Assembly: GCA_014885115.2 (NCBI GenBank)
Contig: WKLE02002817.1
Location: 8,399-24,793, forward strand
Length of the DNA: 16,395 bases
Direction of reading: 5' to 3'
Source of the DNA: Asterionellopsis glacialis
Taxonomy: Eukaryota; Bacillariophyta; Plagiogrammaphyceae; Rhaphoneidales; Asterionellopsidaceae
Position numbers and translations under genes: made by a program. Below, piece by piece: positions 1 through 7,963 of the stretch. The notes beneath the pieces are model-generated. The model did not search any database, was not told the DNA's origin, and saw only the letters and a program-made list of their open reading frames with translations. Numbering within the stretch: the first letter of the stretch is position 1; the number at the start of each line of letters is the position of its first letter.

Positions 1-1
1 T

Positions 2-2735
2 AAAAAAAATGGTAAGGATTCCGGACGATCTACGGAGCAGTCAGATTTTATTCGACATAAACTTGAAATAGCTGAAAGGAGCAACCGTCTGAAACGTATA
101 CATCAATTAGGAAGAGAAATAGAAACATCTACCTTATCAATTATCCCTGAAGACTCCATATACAATGGCGTCACTTGTAATGGAAATGAGGAAACTAGAG
201 AAATTCATCAAGGAATAAATAGGAATTCTGAAGCAAGTACTTCTGTTGCTGCCGACAACCAAGATGGGGATATTGAGAGCTCTTTGTGTATTTCTCTACC
301 AGGAGCATTTGCGATCTCTGGCGGCAATACTGAAAACCCTTCTCCAGCTTGGGATTCTTCATATCAAATTCAAGTGCAAAATGATGAGAGCGCTAATGAT
401 AATCTTCCACCGAGAGAAAACGGTCGCATTGTGCAGAACAATAATGGTTCTTCTCTGCAACTCATCGAGGCAACTGTTGTTGATGAATTGACCATCCCAC
501 AAGCATTGGAAGTAGTATCTGACGCTTCAATCAAACGAAAAAAAGTGTGTTTGCTTTGTATGTTAGTCATCTTCCTTTCCTTTGCAATTGTTACTGTTAT
601 TGGTGTTCTATATTCAAAGGGAAATGATTCTTCGGATCCAGGGAATGACTTTTGCCAGAACGCAACTGATGGAGACCTATTGGTCCAATGTCGATGCTTT
701 AATGAAATTATTAATCCAACTGTTGTCACAAGTGAAATGAAGTATCGTTTTGAAAACCTCACGATAATCTTGGGTCTTGATTTGACGAGCAATGTATCCG
801 ATGTATACAACTGCAACCCTTCCAACTTGGCTGCGTGGTGGCTATCAGACCCCTCTACAGAGGATAGCAAATGGATGGATTTTACTATTGATGGTGATGT
901 ATCAAGAGAGAGTCTTGAATTGTTGAGAGAAAAATACGCTTTAGTTACAATTTTTCTATCCTTGAATGGTTACTTCTGGTTGGAAAATGATGGATGGTTG
1001 ACTAATTCATCACTTTGTACATGGAATGGTGTTGAATGTTCTGGACGGGGAGGCAATGTCATAGGAATGAAGTTGGGCACAAATAATCTATCTGGGACGT
1101 TACCAAATGAACTCACTCTCTTGAGTGACATAAAGGATATCAACTTGGCCTCAAACCATGTCTACGGCAATTTAAAGAGTAACATGTTAACGCGACTACA
1201 TCATCTTCGTGAGTCTGGCTCCACTTAGTTTACTACAGGTTTTTCAATGCCTCGTCATGGCTTGTGCACCACAGACTAACAAAATTTCTTTCGTTTAATA
1301 CCATTTTTAGGACGCCTGAATTTGGCATACAATCAATTCACTGGACACATTCCTGATCCGGTAGACATCAAAAAGTTACTCGAGCTATTGATGGTGGATA
1401 CGTTAGATAACAAGCTAATTCAATTCTTTTCAGAGTACATGCCCCATGCTATCGAAGATCACAACCTAGCTAATCTTTCTTTTGATGATGTCTTGAGATT
1501 TTGGGAGCAAATGATTAGAAATGAAACCTTGGCAGCAAACTTCCCATTCGAGCTAGTAATAAATGCGGTTGACCATGAACTGTGTAAGTAAAAAAAATCT
1601 GCTTTCTCTAATAATGTTCATGCTGTTTAAGTTTTCAGCTAAATCAGTAATGCGTGCCCTGGCATTATTTTACTTTCTTCTTCCAGACTCAATCGATTTT
1701 TCAAATAATTTGTTCACTGGGAATATTCCCCATGGTTACACCCTCTTGAATAGACTAAGTGCGTGTCCAAAAAAAAAAGTATTCTCTTCCTTTCATGCAT
1801 ATCTTTATTGTATCCTTTTCAAAATAATCCTTTATGCAATTCTCCATATACTTAGGAATTCTGAAAGTACAAAACAATCGCTTCAATGGACATGTATTTC
1901 ATGATTTCAGATCGGATTTTTTTGTTGAGTTAGGTACGTAAACAAAGACCTTAGGTGGTGCCTTTGAAATCGTTTCATTTCCTGTCAAAAATGATATTAA
2001 ATTTCAATCTCTTATACTTACAGCGGACTTGGACATATCAGGAAATCATCTCAAGGGTCAGATACCAAGTACGGTGGGGTGCCTCCCAGAAATGAGTAGG
2101 TTCTGAATGGTGTATATTGTAAATTTATTGTTTATAAGTGTTTTTTTTTAATTTCTAAGAGATTGTTTCTTTCTATTCTTGTTTGGATATGAAATGCTAG
2201 AAAGCCTGTGTCTAAATAGTAATTCAATGACAGGCATGATTCCATCAGAGATAGGCCTTTTGGGTGGGTTGGGTAAGTGCGCGATACGCTGCCTTAGATT
2301 GGATCAGGGTGTCTGATCACGAAATGTATCTCCTTACTAAAATGGCGCATTGTTTGTTTGCCATCTGTAGTGAAATTTGATGCAGGAGAAAATGCGTTTA
2401 CAGGAACGATTCCATCTGAGTTGGGACTAGCTACTCGTTTGGGTAAGAAAGCTATGTTGGCGAAAAAAATTCCTTCCTTTTCAAAGCGTTTTCGAACGCT
2501 GATTAAAGTGGAATTCTCTTATATTCTCTTTATTTTTTAAATTATCTATCTGATAGAATTCTTGAATTTTGCAGGAACAGCTCTGACGGGAAGTGTGCCA
2601 ATCGAACTTTGTGAGGAATTAGTACTTTTGGAATATGCTCTGGTTGATTGCCCATGGTTGGACAACTGTTCATGCTGTTGCTGCAAACCCACACTTTCTG
2701 ATAATTCTGATAAGCTTTCATGCTCTTTCAGGTAA
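2..2735 (+). CDS. LRR transmembrane receptor-like protein, 5' end outside window, 8 visible exons
   Basis: My exon model is 2-1208, 1311-1583, 1687-1758, 1856-1933, 2024-2095, 2201-2272, 2371-2442 and 2557-2735, giving 674 visible residues. The frame is open from position 2 and has no ATG before the membrane segment, so the start lies upstream. Order: a polar, presumably cytoplasmic N-terminal part of about 180 residues; a basic KRKK stop followed by one hydrophobic segment (about visible residues 182-205, nt 545-616); an extracellular pre-LRR region with scattered Cys and N-glycosylation sites; then LRRs of the type LxxLxLxxNxLxGxIP; and a Cys-rich end (CSCCCC). No kinase domain is visible. 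By analogy with other LRR receptor-like proteins it would bind an extracellular ligand or partner, but the ligand is unknown. Splice sites were chosen because every junction restores the LRR pattern, and the total length is a multiple of three. The product class is secure; the exact last acceptor is less so. Confidence 0.85.
1687..2442 (+). repeat. Array of one-LRR exons, all flanked by phase-1 introns
   Basis: Exons 1687-1758, 2024-2095, 2201-2272 and 2371-2442 are each exactly 72 nt (24 codons, one LRR). Exon 1856-1933 is 78 nt. Every intron interrupts the first base of a codon, so each exon can be duplicated or skipped without changing the frame. Donors are GTGCGT, GTACGT, GTAGGT, GTAAGT and GTAAGA. 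Each acceptor ends in AG. Confidence 0.85.
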
Positions 2736-2894
2736 CCTTTAAGCTTAAGTGCCCTATATGATTTCCATCTACGTTAGACATGTCATTGAATATTGAGAAT
2801 ACACGAAGATTCCATTTAGAAGCTTCAACGAAGGAAAATTTAATGAGGTTGACGCACGTGAGAATAATCGAGTCTCTAGACTAGGAAAGAATTC

Positions 2895-2928
2895 ATAAAT
2901 CATATTTTATAATAAATCATATTTTATA
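2895..2928. repeat. 17-bp perfect tandem duplication
   Basis: The unit ATAAATCATATTTTATA occurs at 2895-2911 and again immediately at 2912-2928. It lies about 160 bp downstream of the LRR stop codon, in AT-rich DNA, and looks like replication slippage. No function is implied. Confidence 0.9.
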
Positions 2929-3591
2929 ACTTCTTTCTTAGATTAGATTAGGTAACGTACGATGTTGATTTCGAAGGTGGAAAGCCTTTCGAAAATCCAT
3001 TCACCCTGTAGAACACAATGATCTAAATCTACATTATGCATATCTCTAATAAATTTCATTGGAAATTGGGAAGATTAAAAAGTTGCCTGCGACACAGAAT
3101 CGAACGAATGTGCCCATTTACTCTAGCGTCAGCAATGGTTTTGCGCTTTAGAAAGAGTAAAGTACAGGTAGTAAATATTGTTTTGTGACTGCCTACCGAT
3201 CTGTACAGAATGTATTTTTTTAAAAGAAAAGTGAATCCCAGCAGGTGTGACTACGAAGTAAATACTTCTTCTACTACTGTCCTGTAGTTTCTGTATAGTA
3301 AACACGTACTTCAACTCCATCGTATAAATAAATGGTTTCGTGCGTCAGCAGTACCTGTACCATCATATCGTGTTGATATTGTGACGATTGAATCCTGCTG
3401 GATGTCGACACTAATTTGACCAAGGCGAGAGTACTACAATAATAGGGCTAGGAACGAATCTTGAACTGCCCCTCATGCTTAGTGAATAGCCCCCTGTTGC
3501 AGTACGTAACACATGAAACAGCGAATCAGAATAACGACTCAATTTTTAAATGAGTCAGCTGTGAACCTTTTTAAAAACTTCACAGATACCC

Positions 3592-3650
3592 TACCTGGTA
3601 CTCTTATTACCAGGTACAGTTGTTCCATACGTGGAACGGAATACCAGGTA
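3592..3650. repeat. Cluster of TACC-N-GGTA palindromes with a nested hairpin
   Basis: TACCTGGTA (3592-3600) is followed after 7 nt by its reverse complement TACCAGGTA (3608-3616), so the two can form a 9-bp stem. A second stem follows, GTTCCA (3622-3627) against TGGAAC (3632-3637) with a 4-nt loop. TACCAGGTA recurs at 3642-3650. The 9-mer is itself a hyphenated palindrome. It could be a dimeric protein-binding site, a folded RNA or part of a dispersed repeat; the sequence alone does not decide. Confidence 0.7.
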
Positions 3651-4016
3651 CAGTGATACGGATATGTGCAGATACCAAAAAGTATCTTCCTTACAGATAC
3701 TGCGGTACACTTATTTCTACACATTGCAAAACAGAAAAACACATGAAGCATGAACAACTGAATCATTGCATAATCGGGGTCACAGAGCAGATGATGTGTC
3801 TTGTCTGTGTCGGAAGAGAATACGTCGTAGAGTGCTATGCTGTTAAAAAAAAAGCATATGTTCTTTGATGGCTCCGCAGTCTTGTTACAATAGGTCTACG
3901 CTTTTTGTTTTCAAGAAAACGAGACCTTGGACACAACCCATTTAGTAAATTTCGTAGATTCAGCAAACTAGATCCTTGTCATACCGGTGGGAACATTGCA
4001 GTCAAGTATTTTAAAA

Positions 4017-5037
4017 ATGACCAAAAGAAAAGCATCTCTTTTTCTGGAGGAAGGATACATTGGAGATTCAGAAAATACTGATGAATGTTCTGCTGTAAAT
4101 GATGTTTTAAGTGACGATGATACGAAATGGTGTTTGGCACGGGCGAGCCCTTTCTTTGATATCCCCCGTCGCCAGCTCTTTAGAAAAAGTAAAAAGACCA
4201 AAAAACGGAAGCAAAAAGATTTGCAGTCCAATCCAGCATCAAAGTTAAAATTGGAGAGTCCAAAGCACCCTGACATTGATCCATCTTTGACACGACATAT
4301 TCCCAGTCATCAGTTTAGAAAAAATGCTGTCACTGGCAAAATCACACCCAAAATAATGCCACTTTTCCTTGAAAAACAACCGGCGTTTGGAATTCTTGAA
4401 CGATTGTTCAATCAAAAGTGCGAAACTCAGATCCAAAGTGAAGACAAGTCAACTGGAAAAGGCGATAACACTAGTATTGATTTACGAGGAGATTTAGGTA
4501 ATCTACCTCTAATCTCTTGTCAGAATATGAGATTAGAAGATGCTCTTTCATTTACGCATTGTCCGAGGTGTGTAGTCAGAGGTCGTTTTTGTTTGGCATT
4601 CTGGTACTTTATTGTGTAAAGTACTTTACGACGTGCCGTTTCATATTCTACTTGGTTCCTCATTACATTCCTGACAGTTTTTTTTTTTTTCCGGTGAACT
4701 AAATTGAAACCACAGGATATTAATTCAAGCAGATGACCCTTACAACATTGTGCATACAAATGCAGCTTATATAGATATGAAAGAAAGAAGGGGAGAGGAC
4801 AACAAAAATTCACTTCATGAACAACAAGTAGACGGAACATTTGCTACTATAACAAGCTTGTTCGGGCCTTTTCAAAAAGTAACAATATATCCCGTATGGA
4901 GAGAAGAAATAAGTCATCACAGAATGTGCTCACCAACTTTAACTCATTTCTTGTTTGAAGTAAAGGATGAACGCAAACAAAGTAGTAACAATCATAAACG
5001 GACAGGAGAGGAATGTCAAACTCAAGTGATTGGGTAA
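4017..5037 (+). CDS. PAS-like-domain protein, tandem copy A
   Basis: Two exons, 4017-4567 and 4716-5037, encode 290 residues. The intron (GTGTGT...CACAG, 148 nt) is phase 2 within an Arg codon. ATG 4017 was chosen because its following residues (MTKRKASLF) align with the start of copy B; GTG 3987 is only an in-frame extension. The N-terminal half has an SPFF motif, then a Lys/Arg-rich stretch (about residues 51-67) that could act as a nuclear localisation signal. The C-terminal half opens with LEDALSFTHCPR, then ILIQADDPYNIVHTNAAY, which resembles the first strands and the N-(A/R)-A-(F/Y/W) turn of a PAS domain. It closes with YPVWREE and a THFLFEV strand (near residue 260). The PAS label rests on this pattern only. 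No kinase, DNA-binding domain or obvious cofactor residue is seen. Function is unknown. Confidence 0.75.
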
Positions 5038-5927
5038 CTTGTTTTTTAAATGTAGACATTAACGCAGCTTTGACTCTATACGTCCAAAATCTAGTCGAAA
5101 GCATTAGATTTCGTATCATCAGAGTACATGTTCAAAATTTGAAACGACATATTTTCTAATTTTGAGCACCAACATTTTCTTGGTAACTAAGTATAGAATA
5201 ATTCACTCTCAAGCTAGATAGCACAACGTATCTTTCTCTAGCCATCTTAGTCGGGTATCTTAGATGGTGTTATAGTTCGATTTTGAATGCCATAGTCTCT
5301 AAATGCAGAAAAATCAGCTGAAAGTTGCAAATAATAAGAGGTGCAGAACTGCCTATGCCCGATACAAGTCCAATAAAGTTACAGTAACAGGTTATCATGA
5401 TATTGATACTGTACATAGTACATAAAGACAGTAGTGAGTACCTGGTACAGCGAGAACCTGGAATGGCGAGTGCGTTCATTTTATGTGAAGCATTGCTGTA
5501 TGCAAAGACGGACAGACTCTTCATTGATATTCTTGTGATAGCAGAGATCATAATGAAATAAACAAATAATATTTATGGCCATTTGATCACATTGTACTTT
5601 TGAATACTTTTATGTGCTCACTATAATGTCTCTCTCACATATCTTTGGTACTCGTAGTATTTCTGAAGTACGCATGTCAGAACCCAAATAGTACGGCTCT
5701 GTACCCTTTGAAGACTGCATATAATTTTTTGACTGTATGTACTCCTGAGCTACCAGTGTCAGTTTTTGAAAGTTGACCTACAGTTCAAAGTCGTGTACCT
5801 AATGAGCCATAAATATACTTCATCTTGATGTGATAATATGAGGTGAAAACCCTCATGAATATTTTTTTATAATCGCTGTGCGTTTTTTCATATAACTAGT
5901 AAAGTACAAGTACGTATGTTCGATTTC

Positions 5928-5941
5928 CAAACACGTGTTTG
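5928..5941. promoter_or_regulatory. 14-bp perfect palindrome centred on CACGTG
   Basis: CAAACACGTGTTTG equals its own reverse complement over all 14 bases. CACGTG is the core bound by many bHLH and bZIP factors (E-box or G-box). It lies about 450 bp upstream of the copy B start codon. A regulatory role is inferred from the motif and position only. Confidence 0.4.
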
Positions 5942-5997
5942 CGTATGGGAGTTTTTTGTTGAAAACACAGACTAGGCTTTCTGTACCTAGAGAGAGG

Positions 5998-6037
5998 TCC
6001 TCTAGAGGAGTCTCTTAAGGGACTAGCAGGACTAGCA
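5998..6037. repeat. 12-bp palindrome followed by a 9-bp tandem repeat
   Basis: TCCTCTAGAGGA (5998-6009) is a perfect palindrome. GGACTAGCA then occurs twice head to tail (6020-6028 and 6029-6037). Related CTAG-containing words recur downstream to about 6160. The patch may be a remnant of a small repeat or a binding-site cluster. Confidence 0.7.
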
Positions 6038-6394
6038 CTAGAGCACTGTTACCTATTGTACAACAGATGGCCGCACAATAAGTGCTCTTTTGGTCAAGAA
6101 CAGTTCAAGACCTAGACAACTCTTGGACAACATCAGAGGTAATCCTAGGACTAGAGGTCATATAAAAAACATATTTCAAATTGTTGTTTTGACACAGTAC
6201 TAATAGAGAGAGGAAAAGCTACCAGTGGCAGTGATATTTCTCGGTATTGCAAACCACGAAACCTCCTGCTCCTCACCAGTGTTTCCAGACGATTATTTTT
6301 CTCCTGCCCCTAAACATTTCAAATTTTGCTAAACTCTTAGCTTTGAAGAGAGAGAATACGATAAACTTATCTAAAAACAAAATAATCTGCTTTA

Positions 6395-7684
6395 ATGACA
6401 GAAAATCGAAAAAGAGAGTCATCCTTCTCGTCAACGGAGGGATACAATGGAGATGCAGAAATCGTGGAAGATTGCTCTTTAGAAAAAGATACGGTTGAAT
6501 GCGAAAACAAGCTAGGTTCGTTCACATGGCCTAGCCCTTTCTTTGCGTTTGCTACTGCAAGTGGAATATCTCGTCGACGAAGACGGAAAAAAAGTCATAC
6601 TGAGAATGATGTTGTGATAAGCTCCGCAGTCAGAAACTTCGAACGGTCATCATTACCAGATGCAGTGCTGGATTCTTCTAACAAATACGATGGAACTGTA
6701 CCGGAGTATCATACAAATAGCTTTGAAGAAAAAAATAAAGATGAGATTGTAAAAGAGAAAGATACAGCTTCATTTGAGACCCAGCTAAAATTTCAGCAAC
6801 AAGGGCCTTCTTTGCAGCTTGTGGAAAGATTGCGATGTGAATATTTTGAGTGGTGCCAAATGCACAAGTTGGGAGCAGGATTTTTGGATCCGTCAGATTT
6901 TGCATCAGCATATAAAAATGCAAATATGACATTATGCAAAATGTCAGTTCTGTCATGTCACCATGTACTGCTAGAAGATGCGCTATCCTTTGCTAATCAT
7001 CCTAGGTAAGTACCCCATGTTATGCTAGCTTGTTATCTATGTTCCACCATTGAGAATTTTCTATACCTTACTAAAACAAAATTCTTTTTCGATATTGCTC
7101 TTTTTTTTCCCTTCGATTGGAAATTCTACTAACCATCAACAATGGTTTTAAAATGAAAAATCGACTTATCAAGGCTTTTGATACAAGCGGAATATCCTTA
7201 TACAATAGTGCATGCAAATGCTGCGTTCGCACAGATGCGAGCTCGAGCAAAAAAAGATACTATTCCATATTTGAAGAGAGTCAAAGACATTGAGAAAATT
7301 CAAACAGTCAGCACCTCTACTACCAATGAGAAAAATGAATATTTGAAAGATAACGAAGTCAAAAAAGGAACAAAATGTGGCATCAACGGTATAAGAAATG
7401 GAAGGAGTGTTATGGGTATTATCCTTGATTCATGTTGTCCCTGCGAAAGGCTGGCTTTGTATCCTGTGTACAAAGAGGAACCATGTGGCGATCGGGAAAA
7501 AGAAAAAAGAAATCATGTATCAAACACCGTGACGCACTTCTTAGTGGAAATTTATTGTGATAAAAAGAATGACGGGGAGAAAGTTCATGCAACAGTACAT
7601 CTCAATGAGGAAACAGAACACTTCATAGAAATTGGCGGTGAATCGACAAGACGGTATCAAGATCCAAAACAAGTTGTTGGATAG
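6395..7684 (+). CDS. PAS-like-domain protein, tandem copy B
   Basis: Two exons, 6395-7005 and 7174-7684, encode 373 residues. The 168-nt intron (GTAAGT...AAG) is phase 2 at the same Arg codon as in copy A. The ATG at 6395 gives MTENRKRESSF, matching the copy A start. Shared blocks are an EGYxGD segment near the start, SPFF followed by a basic run (RRRRRKK, about residues 60-66), LLEDALSFANHPR, then LLIQAEYPYTIVHANAAF (about 192-222), YPVYKEE, and VTHFLVEIY (near 323-331), with QVVG at the C-terminus (QVIG in copy A). Copy B is longer: it has a helix-like, Trp- and Cys-containing segment before the PAS-like part and an extra polar loop after it. The two genes clearly come from one ancestor. 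I do not recognise a named family; a PAS-like sensor or adaptor acting in the nucleus is possible but unproven. Confidence 0.8.
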
Positions 7685-7755
7685 TCAAAGACGCATGCAA
7701 TTGATGTTGGCATTACGAAGGAAAAGTCAATCCTCTTTAATGTTTACGTTTTACT

Positions 7756-7761
7756 AATAAA
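7756..7761 (+). terminator. Candidate poly(A) signal for copy B
   Basis: An AATAAA hexamer lies 72 nt after the copy B stop codon, in a T-rich stretch. Position and motif fit a polyadenylation signal, but signals in this group are often degenerate, so confidence is low. Confidence 0.35.
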
Positions 7762-7873
7762 ACAGTTTGACATCATAATCATACAATAATTTTATATAGT
7801 TAAATAACAAGTTACATACTTCTGTACTCAATATGAATATTTCTTCTTGTGCTTATTTTCTCTTTTATCTCCT

Positions 7874-7879
7874 TTTATT
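7874..7879 (-). terminator. Candidate poly(A) signal for PEPCK
   Basis: TTTATT on the plus strand reads AATAAA on the minus strand, about 85 nt past the PEPCK stop. It sits in the 279-bp gap between the convergent copy B and PEPCK genes, which appears to contain only 3' UTR sequence. Confidence 0.35.
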
Positions 7880-7963
7880 ATTCATATGCTAGTAGTAAGT
7901 GCTACGTTTTCTTCGGGGGTCTTCTCTTTGGTCTTTCTTTGTTTCACTTTGTGTTGGCGGCTT

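Larger units (their letters stand above)
2736..4016. other. Intergenic region, no supported gene
   Basis: This 1.28-kb AT-rich spacer lies between the LRR gene and the first PAS-like gene. Short ORFs occur on both strands (for example 3620-3868 plus, 3539-3766 minus), but none resembles a known protein or joins through splice sites. It contains a CACGTG at 2855-2860, a 17-bp tandem duplication near 2895, and a palindrome cluster at 3592-3650. The last several hundred bases are presumed to hold the promoter of the 4017 gene. Confidence 0.6.
5038..6394. other. Intergenic region between the tandem PAS-like genes, no supported gene
   Basis: This 1.36-kb spacer has only short ORFs without recognisable content (for example 5270-5551 minus). 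It carries one more TACCTGGTA (5439-5447), a 14-bp CACGTG-centred palindrome (5928-5941) and a palindrome and micro-repeat cluster at 5998-6037. The right end is presumed to hold the promoter of copy B. Confidence 0.6.

Noticed and set aside
9..71. ATG at position 9 as a possible gene start.
   Set aside because: It is out of frame with the LRR gene and reaches a stop after 20 codons.
3098..3107. GAATCGAAC, the reverse complement of a tRNA T-loop, suggesting a minus-strand tRNA.
   Set aside because: The bases on either side do not form a 5-bp T-stem, and no acceptor or anticodon arm can be found.
3450..3510. Sequence resembling the antisense of a degraded tRNA (GAATCTTGAAC then CCTCATGCTTAG).
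   Set aside because: The loop has insertions and no stems close; too weak to call even a tRNA-derived repeat.
3620..3868. 82-codon ORF on the plus strand over the palindrome cluster.
   Set aside because: No recognisable motif, ATG lies inside a hairpin, and the frame overlaps an equally long minus-strand ORF; likely chance.
3987..4016. GTG-started N-terminal extension of PAS-like copy A.
   Set aside because: The ATG at 4017 aligns with the start of copy B; GTG starts are rare in eukaryotes.
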